Numbered from the stretch's first letter, positions 1-10,410 are shown. The stretch: DNA of 64,000 bases from Polynucleobacter necessarius (GCA_900095165.1 LT606947.1:620001-684000), one strand, 5' to 3'. Numbers and translations are program-made. Notes: generated from the letters alone by a model not told the origin.

Positions 1-1
1 T

Positions 2-2884
2 CCATTTGATGATGCGTCACGCACCGCCTTCCGCAGCAGATGGCGCGAAGTATTTGAAGGTGATCCAACGCGATGCTCAATATATAAAGATGCCAACCTC
101 GGAATCCCTAGCGCTGGTATTGAATCGTATTTACCCCTCTTCTTTGAAGAGTCATCGACAGTCTTTGAATATTTCCCCCGCTCAGGCGATCCCGTCTGGC
201 TAGTCAGCATTGGTGATGTTGAAAAATCGATTAAGAGCTTTTGGAAAGATACGCTTTCAAGATATGAATTCCTAAAACACGATCTTGATCGCCCCATTCT
301 TCCACCAGAAGAGTTATTTCTGGATGTCGATCAATTATTTACGGCGGCTAAACCCAATGCGCGTTTGGCATTAGATAAAGAGGCGGATAAGGAATCAAGA
401 GCCACCCCACAATTTTTAGCTGTACCTGATTTAGCAGTACATCGTCGTGATGCCGATCCAATGAATCGCTTGCGCGCTTTGGTTTCCCAAGAAAAAGTTC
501 GCGTACTTATTTGCAGCGATAGCAATGGTCGCAAGGAATCGATTCGCCAACTCTTTGAAGAGAGCAATTCAGTTGCCGGACAAAATGGCAAATCACTCTA
601 CCCATTAAAGCCAGAAGGCTTTGAAGGTGTCGCTGACTTTATTAAGAGTGATGCCCTATTTGGTTTGGTCACAGCACAACTTTTTAATGGATTTACTTGG
701 CCCGCAGAAAACCTCATCGTTGTTACCGAAGCTGAGCTCTTTACCACTACCGCTCGCCAACGACGCAATGGTAAAGAAAGCGAGAGCGCAGATCCAGATA
801 TGCTCTTCAAAGATTTATCTGAGCTCAAGATTGGTGATCCTGTTGTACATTCAGATCATGGCATTGGTCGCTATCAAGGTTTAGTGCTACTCAATTTAGC
901 ACCCTCCAAAGAAGAGCCCATTTTTGAAGAGTTCCTGCATTTGGTTTACGCCAAAGATGCAACACTGTACGTACCAGTGCAACAACTACAGATGGTGACC
1001 CGATATGCAGGCTCTGATCCTGACTCAGCACCATTGCACCAATTGGGTTCTGGTCAATGGGATAAGGCAAGGCGTAAAGCTGCACAACAAATTCGGGATA
1101 CCGCTGCTGAGCTATTAAGCCTATATGCAGCAAGAGTGATTCGCAAAGGCCATGCCTTCGAATTCTCAGCACATGATTACGCAGCCTTTGCCGAAAGCTT
1201 TGGCTTTGAAGAAACGCCGGATCAAGCAAATGCGATTGCCGCAGTGATCGGCGATATGACCAGCGGCACACCGATGGATCGACTAGTGTGTGGCGATGTG
1301 GGCTTCGGTAAGACCGAGGTTGCGCTACGTGCCAGCTTTGTTGCGGTTATGGGTGGCAAGCAGGTGGCCATCTTGACGCCAACTACCCTACTCGCGGAAC
1401 AACACGTTGCAACTTGGAAGGATCGCTTTGCTGATTGGCCGGTACGCATTGTTGAGCTCTCACGTTTTAAAACCACTAAAGAAATTAATGCAGTTCTAGA
1501 GGCAATCGCTAAAGGCGAAGCTGACATCATCATTGGGACGCACAAACTGCTCTCGAAAGAAACACAATTCGCAAACTTGGGCTTAGTTATCGTTGATGAG
1601 GAGCATCGCTTTGGTGTGCGTCAAAAGGATGCGCTCAAAGCATTGCGCGCCGAAGTCGACATCCTAACCTTAACCGCCACCCCCATTCCGAGAACACTTG
1701 GCATGGCCATGGAGGGTTTGCGTGAGTTCTCAATTATTGCAACAGCACCTCAGAAACGTTTAGCTATCAAAACATTTGTGCGCCGTGAAGGTGATAGCGT
1801 GATTCGTGAGGCTGTGCTTCGCGAGATTAAACGTGGTGGACAGGTCTATTTTCTGCACAACGAAGTTGAAACTATTCAAAACCGTAAGCATGCATTACAA
1901 GAACTTATTCCAGAGGCACGCATTAGCGTTGCGCACGGTCAAATGCATGAGCGTGAATTGGAATCAGTTATGCGTAAGTTTGTGACTCAACGCTCCAACA
2001 TCTTGTTGTGCACCACCATTATTGAAACGGGTATTGATGTTCCGACTGCCAACACCATCATCATGCATCGCGCAGATAAGTTTGGCTTGGCGCAGTTACA
2101 TCAATTGCGTGGTCGCGTTGGTCGCTCACATCATCAAGCATATGCCTATTTGCTAGTGCCAGACCCTGAGGCGCTCAGTAAGCAAGCGCAGCTGCGTTTA
2201 AATGCGATTCAAGCTATGGAAGAACTGGGGTCTGGTTTTTATTTAGCGATGCATGATCTAGAAATCCGTGGTGCAGGCGAAGTCCTGGGTGACAAACAAT
2301 CTGGTGAAATCCATGAAATTGGCTTCCAGCTATATACCGAGATGCTCAATTGCGCAGTCAAATCACTGCGCAGTGGCAAAGAGCCCGATTTACTATCTCC
2401 GCTGCAGGCGACCACCGACGTCAATCTCGGTGTACCCGCCATTTTCCCAAATGACTATTGCCCCGATGTCCACGAGCGACTCTCAATGTACAAGCGTTTC
2501 GCCAGTACAAATGATTTCTCTGATCTTATGGGATTGCGTGAAGATTTGGTAGACCGCTATGGCGACTTGCCTGACCAAGCCAAGTCCTTATATGAAACAC
2601 ATCGACTGCGTCTAGAAATGGCTGGTTTTGGAATCAAGAAAATTGATGCTAGCCCAGCATCGATACAGATTCAGTTCATCCCCAATCCTCCGATTGATCC
2701 GATGAAGATTATTCAATTGATTCAGTCATCCAAATACATACAACTCAACGGGCAAGATAAATTAAAAATTCTTCCCAAAAAAGAGAAAGATTTTGAGAAA
2801 CTAGAGCATCGTCTAGACCATATCCGGAAAATTCTCAGAAGCCTCAATGAATCTGCCATGCTTAACACCGTTCAAGCAAATTAA
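2..2884 (+). CDS. mfd: Mfd transcription-repair coupling factor (5' end outside window)
   Basis: Mfd is a cytoplasmic ATPase that pushes RNA polymerase stalled at DNA damage off the template and recruits UvrA. The reading frame is open from base 2, so the visible 960 residues are the C-terminal part of a protein of about 1150. A TTG at 365 is an internal Leu codon, not a start. Visible parts: end of the UvrB-like domain (about 1-120), RNA-polymerase-interacting CarD-like domain around 276-340 (GDPVVHSDHGIGRYQGL), Walker A GDVGFGKT at about 431-438, the DEEH box (VDEEHRFG), helicase motif VI (QLRGRVGRS) and a C-terminal TRCF domain. No lesions are seen. serB follows after 19 bases on the same strand. 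Confidence 0.96.
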   Translation, partial: PFDDASRTAFRSRWREVFEGDPTRCSIYKDANLGIPSAGIESYLPLFFEESSTVFEYFPRSGDPVWLVSIGDVEKSIKSFWKDTLSRYEFLKHDLDRPILPPEELFLDVDQLFTAAKPNARLALDKEADKESRATPQFLAVPDLAVHRRDADPMNRLRALVSQEKVRVLICSDSNGRKESIRQLFEESNSVAGQNGKSLYPLKPEGFEGVADFIKSDALFGLVTAQLFNGFTWPAENLIVVTEAELFTTTARQRRNGKESESADPDMLFKDLSELKIGDPVVHSDHGIGRYQGLVLLNLAPSKEEPIFEEFLHLVYAKDATLYVPVQQLQMVTRYAGSDPDSAPLHQLGSGQWDKARRKAAQQIRDTAAELLSLYAARVIRKGHAFEFSAHDYAAFAESFGFEETPDQANAIAAVIGDMTSGTPMDRLVCGDVGFGKTEVALRASFVAVMGGKQVAILTPTTLLAEQHVATWKDRFADWPVRIVELSRFKTTKEINAVLEAIAKGEADIIIGTHKLLSKETQFANLGLVIVDEEHRFGVRQKDALKALRAEVDILTLTATPIPRTLGMAMEGLREFSIIATAPQKRLAIKTFVRREGDSVIREAVLREIKRGGQVYFLHNEVETIQNRKHALQELIPEARISVAHGQMHERELESVMRKFVTQRSNILLCTTIIETGIDVPTANTIIMHRADKFGLAQLHQLRGRVGRSHHQAYAYLLVPDPEALSKQAQLRLNAIQAMEELGSGFYLAMHDLEIRGAGEVLGDKQSGEIHEIGFQLYTEMLNCAVKSLRSGKEPDLLSPLQATTDVNLGVPAIFPNDYCPDVHERLSMYKRFASTNDFSDLMGLREDLVDRYGDLPDQAKSLYETHRLRLEMAGFGIKKIDASPASIQIQFIPNPPIDPMKIIQLIQSSKYIQLNGQDKLKILPKKEKDFEKLEHRLDHIRKILRSLNESAMLNTVQAN

Positions 2885-2903
2885 TACTGATCTTTAATCG
2901 CCC

Positions 2904-3794
2904 ATGTCTAAGCACCTTATTCTTGTAGCCATTGCTAACACCCCAATCACTTCGCAATTGAATTCCGCATTGACTGCATATGCAAATGTCTTGGGGATTG
3001 AACTTATCAAGGAGAGTTATGAGGCGCCTCAATCTAAATACTCTAGCGCTCGATGGACTTGCTCTCATAGCTTGTTACCTGAAGCAAGAGTAGCGATGCA
3101 TGATATTGCTGCAGCACACGACGCGGATTTGGCTTTTCTTTCCCCGGGATTTAATTCAAGCGATGTGAAGGTGCTAGCAATGGATATGGACTCCACCCTC
3201 ATCAATATAGAGTGCATTGATGAGATTGCAGACTTCACAGGCAAAAAAGCTGCAGTCTCAGAAATCACTGAAGCCACTATGCGCGGTGAAATTAAAGACT
3301 TTAAAGAAAGCTTGCGTAGACGCGTAGCCCTTCTAGAGGGCGTATCTGCCGATGTATTGGAGTCGGTCTATCGGGAACGTTTACGACCCAACCCTGGCGC
3401 CGTTGAATTGCTAGCCGGAGCTAATGCTAGAGGCTTGTACACGCTACTAGTTTCTGGAGGCTTCACTTTCTTTACCCAAAAACTCCAACAGGAGTTGGGC
3501 TTCATGCAAACCCAAGCTAATACATTGGAGATCATTGACGGCAAACTGACGGGCAAGGTTATTGGTGAAATTGTTGATGGCGCAGCTAAGAATGTCTATC
3601 TAGAGCAAGCCTGCAAACTGATGAATTGCCAGAAAATAAACTCCATCACCATGGGTGATGGATCAAACGACCTGCCAATGATGCATGGCTCTGGACTTAG
3701 CATTGCCTACAAAGCAAAACCGATCGTCAAAGAAAAAGCCGACGCGGCTTTTGACCGAGTCGGCTTGGATGCTGCTTTACTGTTAACTGCCTAA
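2904..3794 (+). CDS. serB: phosphoserine phosphatase SerB
   Basis: Catalyses the last step of serine synthesis, phosphoserine to serine, in the cytoplasm. The 296 residues fit the long proteobacterial SerB with an N-terminal regulatory segment (about 1-85) and a C-terminal HAD domain. The HAD nucleophile motif DMDSTLI has Asp94 and Asp96. Motif II lies in LLVSGGFTFF, and the metal-binding motif in ITMGDGSNDLPMM. The ATG at 2904 follows mfd closely, so cotranscription is likely. The gene is intact. It ends convergently with the minus-strand thiolase. Confidence 0.95.
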   Translation: MSKHLILVAIANTPITSQLNSALTAYANVLGIELIKESYEAPQSKYSSARWTCSHSLLPEARVAMHDIAAAHDADLAFLSPGFNSSDVKVLAMDMDSTLINIECIDEIADFTGKKAAVSEITEATMRGEIKDFKESLRRRVALLEGVSADVLESVYRERLRPNPGAVELLAGANARGLYTLLVSGGFTFFTQKLQQELGFMQTQANTLEIIDGKLTGKVIGEIVDGAAKNVYLEQACKLMNCQKINSITMGDGSNDLPMMHGSGLSIAYKAKPIVKEKADAAFDRVGLDAALLLTA

Positions 3795-3823
3795 CGCACT
3801 TGGTTTAGGCTAGAGTAGTAAAT

Positions 3824-3844
3824 GAGCGCTGATTACAGGCGCTC
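3824..3844. terminator. hairpin between serB and phaA
   Basis: A 6-bp inverted repeat GAGCGC/GCGCTC with a 9-base loop lies between the convergent serB and thiolase genes and overlaps the thiolase stop codon. On the plus strand it is followed by AAAAATAG, and on the minus strand by a weakly T-rich stretch. No strong U-tract exists, so it may be only a weak bidirectional terminator. Confidence 0.35.
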
Positions 3845-5017
3845 AAAAATAGTTGCAATACCTTGACCACCACCAATACACATTGTGACCAAAGCATATT
3901 TGCCTTGAATGCGGTGTAACTCATGAATAGCTTTAGTAGCAATAGCGGCACCAGAGCAACCAATTGGGTGACCCAATGCAATCGCTCCACCATTGACGTT
4001 AGTCTTGGCTGGATCCAGACCTAAGCCTTTAATTACAGCTAATGCTTGAGCTGCAAAAGCTTCATTGGATTCGATCACATCAATTTGATCCAACTTCAGG
4101 CCTGCACGCTCTAGAGCAATCTTAGTTGCTGGGATTGGACCTTCACCCATGATGTGATTCGGTACGCCAGCAATAGCATAAGACACTAAGCGAGCGATTG
4201 GTTTATGGCCAGCCTTCTTAGCGGCTTCAGCTTCTGCCAATACAAAGAATGCTGCGCCATCATTAATTCCCGATGCATTGCCTGCAGTAACACTACCACC
4301 CTCTTTTTTGAAGACTGCTTTCATCTTCGCCAAAGTTTCGATTGTGGCGTCTGGCTTGCAATGTTCGTCTGTATCAAACACAACATCACCCTTACGAGTT
4401 TTGATAGTGATTGGAACGATTTGTGATTTAAAACGACCTTCTTTAATTGCGTGTGCAGCACGACGATGGGATTCCACGGCGAGAGCATCTTGCTCTTCAC
4501 GTGTAAATTTCCATTTCTCAACAAGGTTCTCTGCAGTAACACCCATATGACCAACGCCAAATGGATCGGTCAAAACAGAAACCATCAGATCGAGCATTTT
4601 GGTATCACCCATACGGGCACCACTGCGCATTGCTGGTGAACCATACATACCGCGTGACATCACTTCAACACCACCGCCGATACCATAATCACAATCGCCC
4701 AACATAATTTGTTGGGCAGTCGTCACAATTGCTTGCAAGCCTGAACTGCATAAACGATTCAATGCCATGGCAACAGATTCCATTGGCAGGCCAGCTTGGA
4801 TAGAGGCTACACGAGCTACATAGGCATAACGGTTATCTGTAGGAATGGTGTTGCCCACAGTAACGTAATTAATTAAGGCTGGATCTACTCCAGATCGCGC
4901 AACCGCCTCTTTCATCACAATACCGCCGAGCTCACATGGCTCAAGGCTACTTAGTGATCCATTAAAAGCACCAATTGCAGAACGTATCGCACTTAAAACG
5001 ACGACATCACGACTCAT
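3833..5017 (-). CDS. phaA: acetyl-CoA C-acetyltransferase (beta-ketothiolase)
   Basis: Condenses two acetyl-CoA to acetoacetyl-CoA, the first step of polyhydroxybutyrate synthesis, or the reverse in fat oxidation. The 394 residues match biosynthetic thiolases. The acyl-accepting Cys90 is in NRLCSSGLQA, His350 in GHPIGCSG and the acid/base Cys380 in MCIGGGQG. The frame is intact. phaR, phaB and phaC lie upstream on the same strand with only rimO between, so a PHA role is the natural reading. Thiolases of this subfamily also serve as general acetyl-CoA acetyltransferases, so the exact substrate is inferred. Confidence 0.9.
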   Translation of the reverse strand: MSRDVVVLSAIRSAIGAFNGSLSSLEPCELGGIVMKEAVARSGVDPALINYVTVGNTIPTDNRYAYVARVASIQAGLPMESVAMALNRLCSSGLQAIVTTAQQIMLGDCDYGIGGGVEVMSRGMYGSPAMRSGARMGDTKMLDLMVSVLTDPFGVGHMGVTAENLVEKWKFTREEQDALAVESHRRAAHAIKEGRFKSQIVPITIKTRKGDVVFDTDEHCKPDATIETLAKMKAVFKKEGGSVTAGNASGINDGAAFFVLAEAEAAKKAGHKPIARLVSYAIAGVPNHIMGEGPIPATKIALERAGLKLDQIDVIESNEAFAAQALAVIKGLGLDPAKTNVNGGAIALGHPIGCSGAAIATKAIHELHRIQGKYALVTMCIGGGQGIATIFERL

Positions 5018-5035
5018 AACAATCCCCTTTACGGT

Positions 5036-5047
5036 GCCTAATTAGGC
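5036..5047. promoter_or_regulatory. 12-bp palindrome upstream of phaA
   Basis: GCCTAATTAGGC is a perfect 12-bp palindrome ending about 19 bases before the thiolase start codon, in the 78-base gap behind rimO. It could be an operator or a small leader hairpin. No regulator is assigned. Confidence 0.3.
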
Positions 5048-5095
5048 AAAATAATGACCCAGATGCAGGTCAAAACACTATTTTTATTCCAATAG

Positions 5096-6454
5096 TCAAG
5101 TTTCGGCTATTAGGTCATGCCCTTGGGAGCTAATCACCGTTACTTTAATGATTTCACCCACACGATATCGCTTAGACGGCTTGCTAGTGGGTAAAACCCT
5201 TACTAAACCATCAATTTCAGGGGCATCACCGATGGTTCGGCCAATTCCGCCGGATTCGTCCATGCGGTCAATGATGACCTGAATACGCTTGCCTATTTTT
5301 TTTGCAAGCCGATTTGTAGAGATTTCTTCAGCCTTGGCCATAAAACGGACTCGGCGATCTTCACGCACTACATCCGGAACTGGGTTATCCAAAGCATTGG
5401 CAGTAGCTCCGTCCACAGGTGAATACGCAAAACAACCGGCGCGATCTATTTGAGCCTCATCAAGGAAATTCAAAAGATATTCAAACTCTTCCTCGGTTTC
5501 ACCGGGAAAGCCCGCAATAAATGTACTGCGAATGACTAAATCTGGGCATGCAGTTCGCCAAGCCTGAATGCGCTCTAAATTCTTTTCTCCGCTAGCAGGA
5601 CGCTTCATGCGCTTGAGCACATCAGGATGCGCATGCTGCAAAGGAATATCCAAATAGGGGAGGATACCATAGCCATGATCAGAGAACTCAGCCATTAAAG
5701 GCAAAACATCATCAACGTGCGGATAGGGATAAACGTAATGGAGGCGAACCCAAGCTTGATGCTCCCTCGCAATTTGATTCAAAGCATTTACTAAATCAAA
5801 CATTCGCGTCTTAACCGGCTTGCCATCCCAAAAGCCAGTGCGATATTGAATATCAACACCATAGGCGCTGGTGTCTTGAGAAACAACTAACAATTCTTTT
5901 ACACCGGACTCAAATAATTTTTTAGCCTCTAGCAATACTTCGCCAATCGGGCGTGAAACTAAATCACCACGCAAACTAGGGATGATGCAGAAAGTGCATC
6001 GGTGATTACAACCTTCGGAGATTTTGAGGTAAGCATAATGCTTTGACGTGAGCTTCACACCAATCGGTGGCAGCAAATCGGTAAAGGGGTCATGCGGCTT
6101 TGGCAGGTGCAAATGAATAGCCTGCATCACCTCTTGGGTGGCGTGTGGGCCCGTAACAGCAAGGACTTTAGGGTGGATACTCTGGATGAGATCACTGCCA
6201 TCAGCATTTTTACGAGCACCGAGACAGCCCGTAACAATCACCTTGCCATTTTCGGATAATGCCTCACCGATTGCCGCAAGACTTTCCTCAACAGCAGAGT
6301 CAATAAAGCCACAGGTGTTCACAACTACGAGATCGGCACCAGAGTAATCCTTGGCAGTCTCATAACCTTCAGCACTTAATTGCGTGAGGATGAGTTCAGA
6401 ATCAACTAGAGCCTTGGGGCATCCCAAGGAAACAAAACCAACTTTACCCGCCAC
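5096..6454 (-). CDS. rimO: ribosomal protein S12 methylthiotransferase RimO
   Basis: A radical-SAM enzyme that adds a methylthio group to the conserved aspartate of ribosomal protein S12. The 452 residues show the N-terminal MTTase domain with Cys12, Cys48 and Cys77 (one [4Fe-4S] cluster). The radical-SAM CxxxCxxC motif is at Cys149, Cys153 and Cys156 ([10 protein letters not shown]). A C-terminal TRAM domain covers about 380-452. [14 protein letters not shown] is typical of RimO rather than MiaB. It sits 2 bases after phaR on the same strand. Intact. Confidence 0.95.
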   Translation of the reverse strand: MAGKVGFVSLGCPKALVDSELILTQLSAEGYETAKDYSGADLVVVNTCGFIDSAVEESLAAIGEALSENGKVIVTGCLGARKNADGSDLIQSIHPKVLAVTGPHATQEVMQAIHLHLPKPHDPFTDLLPPIGVKLTSKHYAYLKISEGCNHRCTFCIIPSLRGDLVSRPIGEVLLEAKKLFESGVKELLVVSQDTSAYGVDIQYRTGFWDGKPVKTRMFDLVNALNQIAREHQAWVRLHYVYPYPHVDDVLPLMAEFSDHGYGILPYLDIPLQHAHPDVLKRMKRPASGEKNLERIQAWRTACPDLVIRSTFIAGFPGETEEEFEYLLNFLDEAQIDRAGCFAYSPVDGATANALDNPVPDVVREDRRVRFMAKAEEISTNRLAKKIGKRIQVIIDRMDESGGIGRTIGDAPEIDGLVRVLPTSKPSKRYRVGEIIKVTVISSQGHDLIAET

Positions 6455-6456
6455 AA

Positions 6457-7017
6457 CTATTCTTTTTCTGTTGGGTTAGATTGACCTGGAAATGGGAAGC
6501 CTTTAAATATTGTTGGTGAGTTTTGCATTTGCTCTTGCATCTTCACAAACAGATCTTTGCTTTGTTTCATGTAATTACCCATAAGGCCTTGCATCATTGG
6601 GTTTTGAAGATTCATCATCTTGGCCAATGCCTCAGGCGTGCTGCCTGCACCCAAGCCTTGGATTTGATCGCCTAGCTTATTGTGAATATCCACAAAAGAT
6701 TGCATGGTCTTTTCAAGGTAGCTACCCATCAAACCTTGCATGGAATTTCCATAAAAACAAATGATTTGAGAAAGCATTTGAGTTGAAAATACCGGCGCTC
6801 CGCCAGCCTCTTCCTCCAAAATAATTTGCAGCAAGATGTTACGCGTTAAATCATCTTCAGATTTTGCATCAACAACACTAAAAGCATCGCCGGTCATCAC
6901 TAAATTTTTAATATCAGCCAGCGTGACATAGGTGCTGGTTTGGGTGTCATATAAACGACGATTGGGGTATTTCTTAATCAAGCGGGTGTCGCCGGCTTTT
7001 TTTGAACGTGTGGCCAT
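6457..7017 (-). CDS. phaR: polyhydroxyalkanoate synthesis repressor PhaR
   Basis: A DNA- and PHA-binding repressor of granule-protein genes that is usually autoregulated. The start at 7017 (MATRSKK) is preferred. AGGA lies 9 bases upstream (7027-7030), and the N-terminal PHB/PHA accumulation DNA-binding domain begins right away with [17 protein letters not shown]. An in-frame ATG 30 bases further upstream has no better site. The predicted protein is 186 residues: DNA-binding domain about 10-70, then a central region binding the granule, then a Met/Gln-rich tail. It lies between phaB and rimO on the same strand. Intact. Confidence 0.92.
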   Translation of the reverse strand: MATRSKKAGDTRLIKKYPNRRLYDTQTSTYVTLADIKNLVMTGDAFSVVDAKSEDDLTRNILLQIILEEEAGGAPVFSTQMLSQIICFYGNSMQGLMGSYLEKTMQSFVDIHNKLGDQIQGLGAGSTPEALAKMMNLQNPMMQGLMGNYMKQSKDLFVKMQEQMQNSPTIFKGFPFPGQSNPTEKE

Positions 7018-7042
7018 GTAATTTTTTCCTAACTCTCGGTAC

Positions 7043-7051
7043 TGCAATGCA
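7043..7051. promoter_or_regulatory. possible PhaR autoregulatory box
   Basis: TGCAATGCA lies 26 bases upstream of the chosen phaR start. TGCA-type repeats are a plausible target for PhaR, and autorepression is common in the family. No second copy was seen before phaC or phaB, so this is weak. Confidence 0.2.
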
Positions 7052-7132
7052 ACATGGGCATAGTTTATCCCTAGTTTGACCTAAAGGTAAATATGCCGAT
7101 GAGTACACCACTAAAACCGCATTTTAAGGTGT

Positions 7133-7873
7133 TTAGCCTGTATGTAGGCCGCCATTCAAGGAGAAGTCGGCGCCAGTTGCATAGCCGCCATCATCAGAGG
7201 CGATCCAGCAGCGAATAGAAGCAATCTCTTCTGGAGTACCCAAACGCTTAACCGGAACGCCGGCAACAATCTTCTCCAGAACATCCTCACGAATAGCCTT
7301 GACCATATCTGTGCCGATGTACCCAGGAGAAACTGTATTAACAGTCACACCCTTGGAGGCTAGCTCTTGTGACAAGGCCATCGTAAATCCGTGCAAGCCT
7401 GCTTTTGCTGTTGAATAGTTAGACTGGCCAAACTGGCCCTTTTGACCATTTACTGAGGAGATGTTGATAATGCGTCTCCAGCCGTTATCTGCCATGCCAT
7501 CAACCACTTGCTTGGTCACATTGAACAAAGAATTGAGATTGGTATCAATCACTGTCTTCCACTGTTCTGAAGCCATTTTGCGGAAGACGCTGTCTTTGGT
7601 AATGCCAGCGTTATTCACTAAAACATCAACACGCCCTATCTCAGCCTTAACTTTATCGAATGCAGCAACAGTACTTTCCCAATCAGAAACATTACCTTCA
7701 GAAGCAATGAAGTCATAACCCAAAGCTTTTTGCTCGCTAATCCAGCGATCTTTACGTGGGGAGTTTGGGCCGCAACCAGCAATAACTTTAAAGCCATCCT
7801 TGGCAAGGCGTTGGCAAATAGCAGTACCAATGCCACCCATACCACCAGTAACGTATGCAATCTTTTGAGACAT
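7133..7873 (-). CDS. phaB: acetoacetyl-CoA reductase PhaB
   Basis: Reduces acetoacetyl-CoA to (R)-3-hydroxybutyryl-CoA with NADPH, feeding the PHA synthase. A 246-residue classical short-chain dehydrogenase: cofactor motif TGGMGGIG at 9-16, NNAG at 87-90, and the catalytic Ser140, Tyr153 and Lys157 (SNYSTAKAG). It lies 24 bases downstream of phaC on the same strand, so one transcript is likely. Intact. Confidence 0.95.
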   Translation of the reverse strand: MSQKIAYVTGGMGGIGTAICQRLAKDGFKVIAGCGPNSPRKDRWISEQKALGYDFIASEGNVSDWESTVAAFDKVKAEIGRVDVLVNNAGITKDSVFRKMASEQWKTVIDTNLNSLFNVTKQVVDGMADNGWRRIINISSVNGQKGQFGQSNYSTAKAGLHGFTMALSQELASKGVTVNTVSPGYIGTDMVKAIREDVLEKIVAGVPVKRLGTPEEIASIRCWIASDDGGYATGADFSLNGGLHTG

Positions 7874-7897
7874 GTGCTTCCCCTTATAAAAACATTA

Positions 7898-9529
7898 TTA
7901 AGCAGCTGCGGATACTTTTTCTTTCACGTACTTACCAGGCGCCGCTTCTAGTTTTTTGTACCGTGCATTACCAAACGTTTTGCTGGCATTAATTTTTTTG
8001 CCACCAAACTGTTCTAACCATTGGGCGTAGTTAGGCCACCAACTACCCTTGATATCCTTTGCTGCAGCTAACCACTCGTCTGCAGTCTTCGCCAATTTAT
8101 TGTTTTCAAAATAATGACGTTTATTTTTTGCCGGTGAATTGATCACTCCAGCAATATGTCCTGATGCACCCAAGACAAATCGATTCTTGCCCTTCAAGAT
8201 ATGAGTGGACTCATAAGCCGATTTCCATGGCACGATGTGATCATCATGTGATGCATAAATATAGGCTGGTACAGTGATCTTGCCTAAGTCGACCTTTTCA
8301 CCACAAACGGTAAGCTTGCCTGGTTTAATCAACTCATTTTGTAAGTAAGTATGGCGTAGATACCAGCAGTACATAGGGCCAGGCAAATTGGTGGAGTCGC
8401 CATTCCAATAAAGCAAATCAAATGGGGGTGGCGAATTTCCTTTCAAGTAATTCTCAACAACATAGTTCCACACCAAATCATTTGGACGCAAGAATGAGAA
8501 GGTATTGCCCAGATCTAAACCCGACATCATCCCGAAATGACCGCCCTCACCACCAATAGTGCTTTCGCGTAACTTGACCATGCCTTCATCGATAAAGACA
8601 TCCAGAATTCCAGTGTCAGTGAAGTCTAATAGCGTGGTGAGCAAGGTTAAGCTGGCAACATAATCTTTTTTACGCGCCGCCAATACAGCCAAGGCAGTGG
8701 AAGTTAAAGTTCCGCTGACGCAGAAGCCGAGTAAATTGATCTGATCCGTCGCCCCAATTTCCCTGGTCACCTCAATTGCTTTGATGACGCTTTCACCAAC
8801 GTAGTCATCCCAAGTTACTTTAGACATGGAGGCGTCAGGATTTTTCCAGGAAACTAAGAAAACCGTGTGATCCTGCTCGACCATATAACGCACAACAGAA
8901 TTATCGGGTTGCAGATCTAATATGTAGTACTTATTAATACAAGGTGACACCATTAAATATGGTCGCTCGTAAACTGCGTCAGTCAGCGGCGAATATTGAA
9001 TCAACTCAAAGAGATCATTGCAAAATACCACCTGACCTTCTGTTGTTGCAATATTCTTTCCTACCTCAAAAGCACTTTCATCAGTCAGTGAAACTTTGCC
9101 TTTTTTCATATCTCCCAACAAGTTCACTATTCCATTTTTGATGGACTGTCCTTGTGAGCTAATAATGTTTTCAAGAACCTCAGGATTGGTTGCGATAAAG
9201 TTCGACGGGGATAAGGCATCAATCATTTGCTCTGTGGTGAACAAAATTTTGACCTTAGTTTTTTCGTCTGCATCAACCGCTTTGGCAAGAGCTAGCAAAT
9301 GCTTAGAGTTCAACAAGTAAGTTGCGGCAATCATCTTGCTCCAAGACGAATGCCAAGCTTTGCCAGAGAAGCGGCGATCTTTTACTTCAATAGATTCTGG
9401 ATTAGTTGCAAGGTGTGCGAATTCAGCGAAGTATTCTTTCTGAATTTCTGCCAAACGCTCTGATGGAATTAACGCCATGTGGTGAGGGGCCAATGAGGGC
9501 GCAACACCTGTATTCATACCTGCAAACAT
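7898..9529 (-). CDS. phaC: class I poly(R)-hydroxyalkanoate synthase PhaC
   Basis: Polymerises 3-hydroxyacyl-CoA into storage polyester at the granule surface. At 543 residues it is slightly shorter than the Cupriavidus enzyme, mainly at the N-terminus. The lipase-like box GFCVSG at 268-273 carries the catalytic Cys270. The Asp and His partners are in the ASHDDHIVPW and GASGHIAG regions. PhaB follows directly, with phaR and phaA beyond. Together these form a complete and apparently functional PHB pathway, which contrasts with the decay elsewhere in the window. Confidence 0.95.
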   Translation of the reverse strand: MFAGMNTGVAPSLAPHHMALIPSERLAEIQKEYFAEFAHLATNPESIEVKDRRFSGKAWHSSWSKMIAATYLLNSKHLLALAKAVDADEKTKVKILFTTEQMIDALSPSNFIATNPEVLENIISSQGQSIKNGIVNLLGDMKKGKVSLTDESAFEVGKNIATTEGQVVFCNDLFELIQYSPLTDAVYERPYLMVSPCINKYYILDLQPDNSVVRYMVEQDHTVFLVSWKNPDASMSKVTWDDYVGESVIKAIEVTREIGATDQINLLGFCVSGTLTSTALAVLAARKKDYVASLTLLTTLLDFTDTGILDVFIDEGMVKLRESTIGGEGGHFGMMSGLDLGNTFSFLRPNDLVWNYVVENYLKGNSPPPFDLLYWNGDSTNLPGPMYCWYLRHTYLQNELIKPGKLTVCGEKVDLGKITVPAYIYASHDDHIVPWKSAYESTHILKGKNRFVLGASGHIAGVINSPAKNKRHYFENNKLAKTADEWLAAAKDIKGSWWPNYAQWLEQFGGKKINASKTFGNARYKKLEAAPGKYVKEKVSAAA

Positions 9530-9630
9530 AATGATCTCGTAAAGTTATTAAGGCCATTCTCCATCTATCAGGCTGGAAGGGTTATACGCACTAACCCTAG
9601 CCCTGGGGCTAAGCTAGTAATAACCCCAAG

Positions 9631-10410
9631 TTATGTATCAGCAGATATCCAAATCAAGGAAGCGAAACGGCCGCTTTCTTTGTCTCTACGATAAGAAAAG
9701 AATCTCTGTGAATCATGGAAGGTGCAAAAGTCACCGCCATCAATTTGCTTAATACCTAATGATCGCAGTCGCTCTCGGGCTAGCAGGTATAGATTTGTTA
9801 AATACTTTCCGGAACTCCCGGTAATTGGCATAAATGCCTTTGACAAAATACTGTGGCCTTGGTCAGAGAAAGCCTGGAGCACATCTTCACCCACCTCAAA
9901 TGCTGTTGGACCAATAGCCGGGCCCATCCATACAACAATATCTACAGGACTCAAGCCTGGTGATACAGCAAGCATTTCTTGAAGAGTATTTTCAAGGATG
10001 CCCCCGCTCAGACCACGCCAGCCAGCATGCGCAGCGCCAATCACGCCCCCACTCTTGCTTGCGAACAATACTGGCATGCAATCCGCAGTCAGAATTGCTA
10101 ACACCTCATTTGGAATATTGGTGACAGCAGCATCTGCCTGAAATGGTTTACCGGGGGAAGCGCGCCTGGAGGCTGGGGTACTCACGGTCATACCATGAAT
10201 CTGCTTGAGCCAAAGTGGCTCAGCAGGCAGATGTAAGCTGACGATGCTGCGGTTTTGCAGAACGTCTACCGCATCATCACCCGCATTAAGTCCAAGGTTG
10301 AGGGTATTAAATGGTGACTTGCTGACACCGCCATAGCGAGTTGTACAAAAAGCCCTAACTTGCTGCGGTACAACCCAGATTGGGTCAATCAAATTAATTG
10401 CGCTGGTCAT
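9631..10410 (-). CDS. pgeF: YfiH/PgeF family copper oxidase-like purine nucleosidase
   Basis: A 259-residue member of the DUF152 'multicopper polyphenol oxidase' family. Members hydrolyse or phosphorolyse purine nucleosides, and E. coli YfiH edits peptidoglycan precursors. The conserved zinc ligands are visible: His in KQIHGMTV, Cys in LTADCMPVL and His in AAHAGWRGL. The start overlaps the end of rluD by 17 bases, which is the widespread rluD-pgeF order. The exact cellular role here is not settled by sequence. Intact. Confidence 0.88.
   Translation of the reverse strand: MTSAINLIDPIWVVPQQVRAFCTTRYGGVSKSPFNTLNLGLNAGDDAVDVLQNRSIVSLHLPAEPLWLKQIHGMTVSTPASRRASPGKPFQADAAVTNIPNEVLAILTADCMPVLFASKSGGVIGAAHAGWRGLSGGILENTLQEMLAVSPGLSPVDIVVWMGPAIGPTAFEVGEDVLQAFSDQGHSILSKAFMPITGSSGKYLTNLYLLARERLRSLGIKQIDGGDFCTFHDSQRFFSYRRDKESGRFASLIWISADT

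Noticed and set aside
6-203. A separate 65-residue gene at the left edge, and a mfd start at 365.
   Set aside because: The mfd frame is open from base 2 and encodes recognisable Mfd sequence through this stretch. The other frame is a shadow, and the TTG at 365 is internal.
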